Below are positions 1-8,813 of a stretch of DNA of 64,000 nt, one piece after another. The notes below the pieces were generated by a model. That model was not told the DNA's origin and ran no database searches. It saw only the letters and a list, made by a program, of their open reading frames with translations. The DNA is from an uncultured Mediterraneibacter sp. (GTDB lineage Bacteria; Bacillota; Clostridia; Lachnospirales; Lachnospiraceae), in contig CALWMN010000012.1 of assembly GCA_944381935.1 (NCBI GenBank), positions 29,159 through 93,158 on the forward strand. Direction: 5' to 3'. Every line of letters begins with the position of its first letter. Positions within the stretch are counted from its first letter, which is position 1. Position numbers and translations under genes: made by a program.

Positions 1-43
1 TTTTATTATTGGCGATAAGCCTGTTTCCTGTTTTTGCTGCCAT
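1..43 (-). CDS. smpB: SsrA-binding protein SmpB, N-terminal part
   Basis: Only the first 14 codons are in the window; the gene runs off the left edge. The visible peptide MAAKTGNRLIANNK carries the IANNK signature at the start of SmpB. SmpB binds tmRNA and brings it to stalled ribosomes for trans-translation. The gene starts 12 bases after the rnr stop, the usual Firmicutes order secG-rnr-smpB, so it is very likely cotranscribed with rnr. The body of the protein cannot be assessed. Confidence 0.85.
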   Translation of the reverse strand, partial: MAAKTGNRLIANNK

Positions 44-55
44 ATCGAATCCCTT

Positions 56-2167
56 CTATATTATTTCAAAATTCACAGTTCTCTGTACCCGGTCCGCTTC
101 ACTTACCCGAACACAGACTTTCTGTCCCAGCTTAAAGCGCTTTCCGGTGCGTTCCCCCACCAGTTCATAACTCTGCTCCTGATATTCATAATGGTCATCC
201 TTCATATCCGCGACATGGACAAGTCCTTCTACTGTATTTGGCAGTTCCACATAGGCGCCCCACTTTGTAATGCCGGATATGACCCCTTCAAATTCTTCCC
301 CGATGTGATCCTGCATATATTCCGCTTTCTTCATCTTCAGCACTTCCCGCTCAGTCTCTTCCGCAGTCCTTTCTCTCATGCTGCATTGCGCTGCAACTTC
401 GGGCAGTATTTTCTCATAATGAAGGATTCTGTCCCCGACAAGCCTTCCCCTGATGTTCTCTTTGATGATCCTGTGTATCTGGAGATCAGGATAACGGCGT
501 ATCGGCGAAGTAAAATGTGTGTAATACTTTGCCGCCAGCCCGAAATGACCTGTATTCTTCGTTGAATACCGCGCCTGTCTCATCGAACGGAGAGCCAACC
601 GGCTGATGAGCGCCTCCTCCGGCGTACCCTCTACCTTGTACAGCAGCTTTTGGATCTCCTTTGGGCGAACCTCATTCCTGATATGGATGTGATAGCCGAA
701 ATTATTGACAAATGCGCCGAGCTGCCTCATTTTCTCCTCCTCGGGCATCTCATGGGTACGGTAAAGAAACGGGAGTTCCCTCCAGAAATACTCCTCCGCC
801 ACCGTCTCATTTGCAAGAAGCATAAAATCTTCTATAATGTTTGTTGCGGCATTCCGCTCATATGGCTTTATCTCCGTGGGATGTCCTTCCTCATCCAGTA
901 TAACCCTGGCTTCCGGAAAATCGAAATCAACAGCTCCCCTTTTTGCACGCCGGTTTCGGATCGTATCTGACAACTCCTTCATCATCCGGATCATTGGGAC
1001 GAATTTTTCGTGTGCTGCCAGCATATCCCGGTCTTCACCAAGTATCTTTGAAACTCCTGTATAGCTCATCCTTCTGTCTACCCGGACCACGGTCTCTGCA
1101 ATGACATGGTCTTTCACTTCCCCGTCAGGGCCCACCGACATGATGCAGGACAGCGCCAGCCTGTCCTCCCCCTCATTCAGGGAGCAGATACCGTTAGAGA
1201 GCCTGTGGGGAAGCATGGGGATCACCCTGTCTGCCAGATATACGCTGGTTCCTCTTTTCAACGCCTCTCTGTCAAGTGCGCTTCTCTCCTGGACATAATT
1301 TGCCACATCTGCGATGTGGACGCCCAGCCGGTAATGGTCTTCCTCCCAGGTTACGGATACTGCGTCGTCCAGGTCCTTTGCGTCCTCTCCGTCGATTGTC
1401 ACCATCTGCCAGTCCCTGAGATCCATCCTGCCCTCACAGTCTGCCTCACTCACGCTTTTCCCCACACGGACTGCCTGATTGAGCACTTTCGCCGGAAATT
1501 CGGTCGGGAGGCCGTAGTCTTTCACAATGGATAGAATATCTGTACCCGGATCATTGATATGGCCTATGATCTCGATGATTTTTCCTTCCGGTTTCATATT
1601 CTCGCTTCCGTAGGAAAGCAGTTCCACCACAACCTTATGCCCCGTCATCGCCTCAAGATCACATCCCGCAGGAATATAGATATCCCTGATATACCGTTGG
1701 TTGTCCGGCCTTACAAACCCAAAGCCCTTGCTTTTCACATACAGTCCCACGATCCCTGCAACGCTATGGGATACCACTTTTACGATTCTGCCCTCCTGCC
1801 GCTTTCCGCCCGGTGATGCCAAGATAATATACTCGACTTTATCTCCCTGGAACGCACCGTTGACGTTCTCTTCCGAAATGAAAATATCTTCTCCGCCCCC
1901 ATCCGGCGCCACAAACCCAAAGCCTCTTGGATTCGCCTGGAATGTACCGGTCTGCCGCTTTGCCGTTCCTGCACTGTATTTTCCTTTCCTAGAAAGGGAG
2001 ATTTTTCCTTCCCCGGTCAGAGAATCCAGCACCTCCTTGAGCTCTCCTCTCTGCTCTCTTGGGATCATAAGGATGGCTGCAATCTCCTTCAGCCTCATCG
2101 GCACATAAAGGTCATCCCTGATAAAATCATAGATAACCTTCTTTCGCTTTTCAAATGTCTCGTCCAT
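56..2167 (-). CDS. rnr: Ribonuclease R
   Basis: A 3'-to-5' processive exoribonuclease of the RNB family that degrades structured RNA and takes part in trans-translation clean-up. The 703 residues fit the family. A winged-helix-like N terminus (about 1-70) is followed by two cold-shock/OB segments (about 75-130 and 140-205, each with a G-F-G-F-V motif), the RNB catalytic domain (about 245-575), and a C-terminal S1 domain (about 620-700). The acidic motif DGEDAKDLDDAV near residues 259-270 supplies the metal-binding aspartates. AGGAGA precedes the ATG. It lies between secG and smpB, downstream of an intrinsic terminator, so transcription probably depends on read-through or a weak local promoter. 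Confidence 0.96.
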   Translation of the reverse strand: MDETFEKRKKVIYDFIRDDLYVPMRLKEIAAILMIPREQRGELKEVLDSLTGEGKISLSRKGKYSAGTAKRQTGTFQANPRGFGFVAPDGGGEDIFISEENVNGAFQGDKVEYIILASPGGKRQEGRIVKVVSHSVAGIVGLYVKSKGFGFVRPDNQRYIRDIYIPAGCDLEAMTGHKVVVELLSYGSENMKPEGKIIEIIGHINDPGTDILSIVKDYGLPTEFPAKVLNQAVRVGKSVSEADCEGRMDLRDWQMVTIDGEDAKDLDDAVSVTWEEDHYRLGVHIADVANYVQERSALDREALKRGTSVYLADRVIPMLPHRLSNGICSLNEGEDRLALSCIMSVGPDGEVKDHVIAETVVRVDRRMSYTGVSKILGEDRDMLAAHEKFVPMIRMMKELSDTIRNRRAKRGAVDFDFPEARVILDEEGHPTEIKPYERNAATNIIEDFMLLANETVAEEYFWRELPFLYRTHEMPEEEKMRQLGAFVNNFGYHIHIRNEVRPKEIQKLLYKVEGTPEEALISRLALRSMRQARYSTKNTGHFGLAAKYYTHFTSPIRRYPDLQIHRIIKENIRGRLVGDRILHYEKILPEVAAQCSMRERTAEETEREVLKMKKAEYMQDHIGEEFEGVISGITKWGAYVELPNTVEGLVHVADMKDDHYEYQEQSYELVGERTGKRFKLGQKVCVRVSEADRVQRTVNFEII

Positions 2168-2213
2168 ATTTTTCTCCTATACCGCTATCTTCTGCAGTGT
2201 TTCTGCATAAAGA

Positions 2214-2253
2214 ACAAAAACACCCTATCCGCAATTGTATAGAGTGTTTTTCT
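2214..2253 (-). terminator. Intrinsic terminator between secG and rnr
   Basis: On the minus strand a stem ACACTCTAT / ATAGGGTGT (one G-T wobble) encloses a 10-base loop and is followed by five T. It sits 55 bases after the secG stop and about 45 bases before the rnr start. It probably attenuates read-through from secG into rnr-smpB. Confidence 0.75.
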
Positions 2254-2307
2254 CTTTATTATCTTATGAAACAGCCAGCATCATACAGCCAAAAACTTCC
2301 TGCCGCT

Positions 2308-2550
2308 CTAGTTGAATATGCCAAGATTCAGCACTACGGACAAGAGGATGAACAGCACTGCAAGGAACTTCGTAGACTTCACGAGTGCGCCCTCCATAGA
2401 CCGTCCCTTATTCTGTCCCCAGTACGTATCTGCGGCGCCGCTTATCGTTCCCAGTCCCGCAGACTTTCCTTCCTGCAGCAGAATAATCGCTGATAAGGCA
2501 ATACAATCTATAACAAAGATAATATATAAGACAATCTTCAAAATATCCAT
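2308..2550 (-). CDS. secG: Preprotein translocase subunit SecG
   Basis: SecG is the small accessory subunit of the SecYEG channel and eases SecA-driven export. The 80 residues show the family pattern: a first transmembrane helix (about 5-25), the conserved cytosolic loop with LLQEGKSAGLG and a G-A-A-D-T-Y-W segment (about 25-45), and a second helix (about 60-78). AGGAGG lies 7 bases before the ATG, and a good sigma-A-type promoter lies just upstream. Length and motifs leave little doubt. Confidence 0.95.
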   Translation of the reverse strand: MDILKIVLYIIFVIDCIALSAIILLQEGKSAGLGTISGAADTYWGQNKGRSMEGALVKSTKFLAVLFILLSVVLNLGIFN

Positions 2551-2795
2551 CCTAACACCTCCTGCGGATAAGCCACGATTATTCTATCACAGGAAAAACA
2601 GGTTTGCAAGTATTTTAGAAGCATACCGAACAAAATCCCCAGGAAAACCGGGAGATTTCCCGCCAAAAGAGACGCCGCGGATCTGCTTCGGATCATGAAG
2701 ACCCTTCTGCAGTGCCGCAGCGTTCTCTGTATCACTTAGATCAGTCCCTCCGGGAACTTACACCCTTTAATATGCTGTTTTCCTCCGGGAATGGA
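2551..2795. other. Spacer between secG and the oxidoreductase gene
   Basis: 245 bases without a supported gene. Apart from the secG promoter at the left end, the only feature seen is a weak minus-strand hairpin at 2649-2662 (CGGGA, loop AATC, TCCCG) followed by GTTTT. It could be a poor terminator for the oxidoreductase gene. A short open frame covers part of it but has no ribosome binding site or recognisable motif. Confidence 0.4.
2581..2609 (-). promoter_or_regulatory. Sigma-A-type promoter of secG
   Basis: On the minus strand TTGCAA and TAGAAT are separated by 17 bases, with a TG one base before the -10 (extended -10). The -10 ends about 30 bases before the secG ATG, which fits the short 5' leader. 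Confidence 0.65.
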
Positions 2796-5700
2796 TTACT
2801 CTGCCGCATATACGTCTACCAATTTCTTCAGGTACGCGTATCTCTCCATAGCTTCCTCTTCGTTGAGTGCGAACAGTTTTGCCGCTTTCTCCGGATTTGC
2901 TCTCTTCAGGGCATTGTAACGAACCTCTCCGTCAAGGAACGCCTGGTAATCTTCTTCCTTCGGCTCTTTGCTGTCAAGGAAGAACTTGTTGCCCTCAGCA
3001 GCCGGATTAAACCGGAAGTTATTCCAGTATCCGCACTCTACTGCGAGCTGCTCCTCTGTCTGAGCTTTGCTCATGCCTTTCTTGATACCGTGGTTGATAC
3101 ACGGAGCATAAGCGATGATCAGGGACGGTCCCGGATAAGCCTCCGCCTCTGTGATGGCCTTGACTGTCTGGTTGAAGTCAGCGCCCATTGCGATCTGTGC
3201 AACATATACGTATCCGTAGCTCATTGCCATGCCCGCAAGGTCTTTCTTCTTCGTCTCCTTACCGCCTGCTGCAAACTGTGCCGTAGCACCTGTCTTTGTA
3301 GCCTTGGAAGACTGTCCGCCTGTATTGGAGTAAACCTCTGTGTCGAATACCATGATGTTGATGTCCTTGCCGCTTGCAAGCACGTGGTCAACACCGCCGA
3401 ATCCGATATCATAAGCCCATCCGTCGCCGCCGAATACCCACTGGGATTTCTTAGCGAGAAAGTCTTTGTTCTTCAGAAGTTCTGTCTTCTCCATACGGTC
3501 ACATCCGCATTTCTCCAGAGCTGCCACCAGCTTGTCCGTTGCCGTTCCGTTCGTCGCGCCGCATCCGAATGTATCGACGTATTCCTGGGCCGCCGCCTTA
3601 ACGTCTGCATCCGCCGCATCCTCAGCCAGCTTCTCTGCATAGCCTTTCATCCTGTCACGGATCGTGTTCTGCGCAAGCAGCATACCGTAACCGAACTCAG
3701 CGTTATCCTCAAACAGGGAGTTCGACCATGCCGGTCCCTTGCCCTCCGGTGTCACCGTGTAAGGTGTGGACGGTGAGGAGTTACCCCAGATAGAAGAACA
3801 TCCTGTTGCGTTTGCGATATACATCCTGTCGCCGAAGAGCTGCGTGATCAGTTTCGCGTACGGCGTCTCACCGCATCCTGCACATGCTCCCGAGAACTCT
3901 AAGAGCGGCTGCTTGAACTGGCTTCCCTTTACAGTTGTCTCTTTGAATTTTGTGACAACCTCCGGTTTCACCGGAATCTCCCTGCCGTAATTGAAGAAGT
4001 CCTGCTTGCCTGCATTCGCTTCCATATTCCCCATAACGAGCGCCTTCTCGCCCTTCTTGCCCGGGCAGACATTCGCGCAGGAACCACATCCTGTACAGTC
4101 ATACGCGGATACTGTTATGGAGAACTTCATTCCCGGCATACCGATCATATCGATTGCTTCCATTCCTTCCGGCGCTTTCTCAAGCTCGTCCTCTGTCAGA
4201 GCAACCGGACGGATTACCGCATGCGGGCAGACATATGCGCAGCGGTTACACTGGATACAATTCTCCGGTTGCCAGATCGGGATATCAACCGCGATACCGC
4301 GTTTCTCATATGCGGAGGAACCTGACGGCGTAGAACCGTCTACATAGTCATTAAACGCAGATACCGGAAGTGAATTTCCTTCCTGGGCATTAACCTTTGC
4401 CTGGATATTCTTAACGAAATCAACAACGTCTTTTCTTCCGTTCTCATCTACCTTCGGTGCAGCAAGACCTTCGTCAGCAGCGCCTTTCCAGCTCTCGGGA
4501 ACCGCCACTTCTACCACCTGCTTAGCGCCAGCGTCGATCGCGTCATAGTTCATCTGAACGATCTTATCGCCCTTTCTTCCGTAGGTAGCCTTAGCGGCAG
4601 CTTTCATCAGGTCGATCGCCTCTTCCTCCGGAATGATAGCAGCAAGTTTAAAGAATGCAGACTGAAGGACCGTATTAATACGTCCGCCAAGCCCGATCTC
4701 CTTACCGATCTTAATACCGTCGATCGTATAGAACTTGATGTTGTGGTTCGCGATGTATGCTTTCACCTGTCCCGGAAGATGTCTGTCAAGGCCTTCCATA
4801 TCCCACGGGCAGTTCAGAAGGAATGTACCGCCGTCAACAAGCTCCTGGACCATGTTGTACTTGTCCACATAGGACGGATTGTGGCATGCCACAAAGTTTG
4901 CCTGATGGATCAGGTATGTAGACTTGATCGGTGATTTACCGAAACGCAGGTGGGACATTGTAACACCGCCGGACTTCTTGGAGTCATAGTCAAAGTAAGC
5001 CTGTGCGTACATGTCAGTGTTGTCACCGATGATCTTAATGGAGTTCTTGTTCGCTCCGACTGTACCGTCAGCGCCAAGTCCCCAGAACTTACAGTTGATC
5101 GTTCCTTCCGGTGTTGTAACGAGCGGCTCGTCAGCTTTCAGTGACAGATTTGTCACATCATCTTCGATACCGATCGTGAATTTCTGTTTCTCATCATTGT
5201 GATATACAGCAACGATCTGAGCAGGTGTTGTATCTTTGGAACCAAGTCCGTAACGTCCTGTGTAGATCGGCACTGCGTCGAATTTGGAACCTTTGAGTGC
5301 TGCAACAACATCAAGGTACAGCGGCTCGCCCATAGCTCCCGGCTCTTTTGTTCTGTCGAGAACAGAGATCTTCTTAACAGAATCCGGAATCGCATCGATC
5401 AGAGCCTGTGCGCAGAACGGTCTGTACAGACGTACTTTAACTACGCCGACTTTCTCTCCTGCTTTCATCAGGTAATCGATCGTCTCCTCGATCGTATCGC
5501 AGACGGAACCCATAGCAACGATGACGTGCTCTGCGTCCTCAGCTCCGTAGTAGTTGAACAGCTTATAGTCTGTTCCGATCTTAGCATTTACCTTGTCCAT
5601 GTAATTCTGAACGATTCCCGGCATTGCATCGTAGTACGGGTTGCATGCCTCTCTTGCCTGGAAGAAGATATCCGGGTTCTGAGCGGAACCTCTCTGGCAC

Positions 5701-6338
5701 GGATGATTCGGGTTCAGCGCATGTGCACGGAACTCATCGATCGCATCCATATTTACCAGATCTTTCAGATCTTCGTAATCCCATGTCTCGATCTTCTGGA
5801 TCTCGTGGGATGTACGGAATCCGTCAAAGAAGTTGATGAAAGGAAGTTTTCCTTCCAGTGCAGCACAGTGAGCAACCGGTGTCAGGTCCATAACCTCCTG
5901 TACACTTGACTCACACAGCATAGCCGCACCAGTCTGACGACAGGCGTAAACGTCTGAGTGATCGCCAAAAATGGAAAGTGCGTGGCTTGCCAGTGCGCGG
6001 GCAGATACGTTGAACACACCCGGAAGCTGCTCGCCTGCTACTTTATATAAGTTCGGGATCATAAGCAGAAGTCCCTGAGACGCTGTAAATGTTGTCGTCA
6101 GTGCTCCTGCTGACAGAGATCCGTGTACAGCACCTGCCGCACCTGCCTCGGACTGCATCTCAACAACATTGACTGTCTGTCCGAAGATATTCTCTCTGCC
6201 TTCTGTTGCCCATTCGTCAACATGCTCCGGCATAACGGATGACGGTGTGATCGGGTAGATCGCCGCAACTTCTGTGTAAGCATATGATACATGAGCAGCA
6301 GCCTGGTTACCGTCCATGGTCTTCATTTTTCTTGCCAT
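2796..6338 (-). CDS. nifJ: Pyruvate:ferredoxin (flavodoxin) oxidoreductase
   Basis: Homodimeric, single-chain enzyme (1180 residues) that oxidises pyruvate to acetyl-CoA and CO2 with reduction of ferredoxin, the central step of clostridial fermentation. Domain order is as in the family: pyrimidine-binding domain (start to about 250), gamma domain, a two-cluster ferredoxin domain with CIQCNRCAYVCP and CTGCGSCANVCPG (about 690-770), and a C-terminal TPP-binding domain starting with CAGCGETPY and containing GDGWAYDIGFGG. The N terminus shows YPITPSS. A strong AAGGAGG precedes the ATG. It stands alone between secG and a pseudogene, with its own promoter. Codon use is typical of a highly expressed gene. 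Confidence 0.97.
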   Translation of the reverse strand: MARKMKTMDGNQAAAHVSYAYTEVAAIYPITPSSVMPEHVDEWATEGRENIFGQTVNVVEMQSEAGAAGAVHGSLSAGALTTTFTASQGLLLMIPNLYKVAGEQLPGVFNVSARALASHALSIFGDHSDVYACRQTGAAMLCESSVQEVMDLTPVAHCAALEGKLPFINFFDGFRTSHEIQKIETWDYEDLKDLVNMDAIDEFRAHALNPNHPCQRGSAQNPDIFFQAREACNPYYDAMPGIVQNYMDKVNAKIGTDYKLFNYYGAEDAEHVIVAMGSVCDTIEETIDYLMKAGEKVGVVKVRLYRPFCAQALIDAIPDSVKKISVLDRTKEPGAMGEPLYLDVVAALKGSKFDAVPIYTGRYGLGSKDTTPAQIVAVYHNDEKQKFTIGIEDDVTNLSLKADEPLVTTPEGTINCKFWGLGADGTVGANKNSIKIIGDNTDMYAQAYFDYDSKKSGGVTMSHLRFGKSPIKSTYLIHQANFVACHNPSYVDKYNMVQELVDGGTFLLNCPWDMEGLDRHLPGQVKAYIANHNIKFYTIDGIKIGKEIGLGGRINTVLQSAFFKLAAIIPEEEAIDLMKAAAKATYGRKGDKIVQMNYDAIDAGAKQVVEVAVPESWKGAADEGLAAPKVDENGRKDVVDFVKNIQAKVNAQEGNSLPVSAFNDYVDGSTPSGSSAYEKRGIAVDIPIWQPENCIQCNRCAYVCPHAVIRPVALTEDELEKAPEGMEAIDMIGMPGMKFSITVSAYDCTGCGSCANVCPGKKGEKALVMGNMEANAGKQDFFNYGREIPVKPEVVTKFKETTVKGSQFKQPLLEFSGACAGCGETPYAKLITQLFGDRMYIANATGCSSIWGNSSPSTPYTVTPEGKGPAWSNSLFEDNAEFGYGMLLAQNTIRDRMKGYAEKLAEDAADADVKAAAQEYVDTFGCGATNGTATDKLVAALEKCGCDRMEKTELLKNKDFLAKKSQWVFGGDGWAYDIGFGGVDHVLASGKDINIMVFDTEVYSNTGGQSSKATKTGATAQFAAGGKETKKKDLAGMAMSYGYVYVAQIAMGADFNQTVKAITEAEAYPGPSLIIAYAPCINHGIKKGMSKAQTEEQLAVECGYWNNFRFNPAAEGNKFFLDSKEPKEEDYQAFLDGEVRYNALKRANPEKAAKLFALNEEEAMERYAYLKKLVDVYAAE

Positions 6339-6356
6339 TTTTTGTTCCTCCTTAAA

Positions 6357-6641
6357 TTATACATAGAAAAAATATTCACATGTGATTTCATTATATCGCC
6401 AAAAATGACAAAAGTCCATAGAGGGCAGTCGGTTTTTTTGTATATTTTGGGGTACAGTTTCTGCCGTTTTATGCCGCAGAACCTCTCCTTCCAGTCCTGC
6501 CGTATATCCTTTTTCCCAAATCTGATTCAGCGCATCCTGAGCCTGTTCAAGGAACTCGCCTATCAGTCTGGTCTTATCCACATAATAACTCTTATTTTCC
6601 CACAGTTCCGTCTTTTTTCCATGAAAAAACCGGTTATCCAT
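6357..6641 (-). pseudogene. Remnant of an AAA-ATPase-like / PD-(D/E)XK nuclease (DUF1703-type) gene
   Basis: A 94-codon frame that seems to join two ends of a much longer gene. Residues 1-28 hold NKSYYVDKTRLIGEFL, like the N terminus of the AAA-ATPase-like family (YYVDKT-LI), which normally continues into a Walker A motif. Here it jumps straight into ALNQIWEKGYTAGLEGEV, which resembles the C-terminal nuclease-side segment (ALxQI-EKGY). The Walker motifs and most of the nuclease domain, several hundred residues, are missing. The 3' end overlaps the nifJ promoter. The family match is from memory of the motifs. Confidence 0.55.
6376..6418 (-). promoter_or_regulatory. Promoter and palindrome upstream of nifJ
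   Basis: On the minus strand TGGACT (6413-6418) and TATAAT (6390-6395) are 17 bases apart. Just downstream is the 10-base perfect palindrome TCACATGTGA (6376-6385), about 40 bases before the ATG, where a repressor could block transcription. The -35 is weak (4 of 6) but the -10 is perfect. No known operator consensus was matched. Confidence 0.5.
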
Positions 6642-6701
6642 CTTTCTTCAATATTTATATGTCAAAAAAGATTTTATTTTTTATTTCAAACAGACACTTA
6701 T

Positions 6702-8813
6702 TTATCTTCCACTATATATCCTCAGATATACCGCAGACATAGTTGGAATATCCCCCTCCACCCTTACTTCTGACTTTACAAGTATCGTGTGCGCTGTGCT
6801 GTCATAGTTTCCAAAAGAATCAATCCCCGTTTCCATCCAGGGCACACCGGCATCCTGCATTTCCATTTGCATCTGCTCACAATCTTCCCACGTATTCAGA
6901 GCCGAAACCCATTCCCACTCTCCCGCTGTCCTGATCTGATCTCCCAGAGAATACAAACTGGTGATAAGGGCTGTTGCCGTATAACTTCCCACAGTATTAT
7001 TTGTACAGAATACCTGATATTCTTCCTGTTGCCCATTGTAAAACAGATATGCTGTCACCTGAGAAAAATTATCCATCTCAGTCATCCTCTCTTCATTTAC
7101 AAGAGAATAGATTCCATTTTGATATCGATAAAGTCTCAGGTACAACCCTTTATCTGATGGGTTCAGATATACTGCCAGAAGTTCCTCTGTCCCGTCCCCA
7201 TCTATGTCTGCCAGCGTCTGGCTGATATATCCCATCTCCGCTGCCGGAAAATCCATCAACTCCATATCCTGGCAAGAGAGAAACTCTTCGCCCGAAGCAG
7301 CTCCAAATTCCTGTACAAGGTCAGCTTCCACCTGCTGAGCTGCCTCCCTTGTATCTGAGGAAACACTTTTTTCTTTGCTCTTTATCTCTGTGCCCAAATT
7401 CTCTCCCGCAAGCTCGATCACATGCCAGATCCCGTCTTTTTTCACCCAACATTTCCCATTATATACCGGGCGGATCTCCTCAAACACGCCGGGAGCGATA
7501 ACGAGGCTTCCTGCGGTGTTCCGCATCTCCCACACTCCGTCTTTTACAAGGGGGACATAACCCTCTGATGCAGCGTAACAGTACGGCTCGGCGTCACTGA
7601 TCACATCCGGCGCATACTGCTCCCAGGACGCATCATATTCCAACGGGATCACAACCTCACCATTCTCATTGACATATCCCCACTTCCCATCCTTCTTCAC
7701 CGCAAGAAGCCCTGAACTTTCCGAGCCGCACTCTTCGTATATGAAATCTGTCACAAGATCCCCGTTGCTGTATATGGCATACAATCCGGGCAACTCCTGG
7801 CCCCATCCGGTCAAATCATCCGCCTTTGTATACAGAGAATCTGACCTCTTTACCCCCACCGCATCCGCTGACATGACATATGGCTCCGATCCCCCGTACA
7901 TCTCTTCATAAATTTCCTTGGTATTGTGCAGTTCGCCGTCACAGTAATAAAACGTCCCTTTATATCCATCTACATCGGGTCCCCATATTGCCACTGCCGG
8001 TTCCATTTCCCCTGTTTGCTCATTCAGGTAGAAGTCATTTATCTCGATCCCATACTCTTCTGAATATACCGGATTTTCTGTATGCAGTACGCAAACAGGT
8101 CCCGCTGTCCTTGCCCCTGTATATACAATATCAGCCGCAAGCTCCCCGGTATCTTTGACAAGCCCGAACAAACCGTCCTTGCTGACAACCGCATAGCGGG
8201 AAAACATCTGGCGGTTCAGCTCGTTCTCCGAATACTCCATATAATTGCCGTAGCGGAAATAAAAGATATCATCCGCCTCTATTCCCTCTTCCGCCACGGT
8301 ATAGCTTTCCAGGCTCCCATACTCCTGCTCCAGCGCTTCAAATCCCCCTTTCTCCAATGCCTGGACGCTCTCCTTCGCCCTGCTGATTGTCTCCTGTGCC
8401 TTTTCCACTTCCCCGCTGCCAAGATAAAGCTCTGTCAGTTTCAGATACGGCTCTTTCTCTTTGGGGGCAATTTCAATTGCTTCCAGATAGGAGTCCTCCG
8501 CTTTCTCATAATCCAGCTCTTCCAGATACCGGTCCCCGTCTGCCACATAATTTCCTGCCTGCTGCTTCACATACTGGCCTTTTATTGCCAGTCCTCCGGC
8601 AATCCCTGCGGCTGCCAGAAGAACGGCTGCGGCTGCGGCATAATACCATTTTTTTCTCTTCTTCCCTGCAGCCGTCCTGCCGCGGACAGTTTCGTCAGGC
8701 TTTGTATCGTCCCTGCCGTCTTTTCCCTTATACTCATGTACGGGATTTCCGCACGCCGGGCAATATTTCTCGTTACCTTTCAGCTTCTTCCCACATTTTT
8801 CACAAAAACACAT
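6702..8813 (-). CDS. Zinc-ribbon membrane protein with TPR-like and WG-repeat-like domains
   Basis: 703 residues. An N-terminal zinc ribbon (CEKCGKKLKGNEKYCPACGN, about 4-23) is followed by a charged linker and one transmembrane helix (about 58-77, Ala/Leu-rich). Outside the membrane comes a TPR-like hook (about 85-150, RYLEELDYEKAEDSYLEA), then repeats resembling WG beta-propeller units (VKKDGKWGYVNENGEVVIP and VKDGVWEMRNTAGS). The C-terminal part contains an LADIDGDGTEELLAVYL stretch like the calcium-binding repeats of surface proteins. It is last in its operon and overlaps the upstream zinc-ribbon gene by 34 bases, with GGAGG before its ATG. It is a paralogue of the gene at 10443. Function unknown; an envelope sensor is an inference. 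Confidence 0.8.
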   Translation of the reverse strand: MCFCEKCGKKLKGNEKYCPACGNPVHEYKGKDGRDDTKPDETVRGRTAAGKKRKKWYYAAAAAVLLAAAGIAGGLAIKGQYVKQQAGNYVADGDRYLEELDYEKAEDSYLEAIEIAPKEKEPYLKLTELYLGSGEVEKAQETISRAKESVQALEKGGFEALEQEYGSLESYTVAEEGIEADDIFYFRYGNYMEYSENELNRQMFSRYAVVSKDGLFGLVKDTGELAADIVYTGARTAGPVCVLHTENPVYSEEYGIEINDFYLNEQTGEMEPAVAIWGPDVDGYKGTFYYCDGELHNTKEIYEEMYGGSEPYVMSADAVGVKRSDSLYTKADDLTGWGQELPGLYAIYSNGDLVTDFIYEECGSESSGLLAVKKDGKWGYVNENGEVVIPLEYDASWEQYAPDVISDAEPYCYAASEGYVPLVKDGVWEMRNTAGSLVIAPGVFEEIRPVYNGKCWVKKDGIWHVIELAGENLGTEIKSKEKSVSSDTREAAQQVEADLVQEFGAASGEEFLSCQDMELMDFPAAEMGYISQTLADIDGDGTEELLAVYLNPSDKGLYLRLYRYQNGIYSLVNEERMTEMDNFSQVTAYLFYNGQQEEYQVFCTNNTVGSYTATALITSLYSLGDQIRTAGEWEWVSALNTWEDCEQMQMEMQDAGVPWMETGIDSFGNYDSTAHTILVKSEVRVEGDIPTMSAVYLRIYSGR

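Noticed and set aside
2712-3776. 354-codon plus-strand frame opposite nifJ
   Set aside because: Antisense to a fully conserved gene; no start signal and biased composition.
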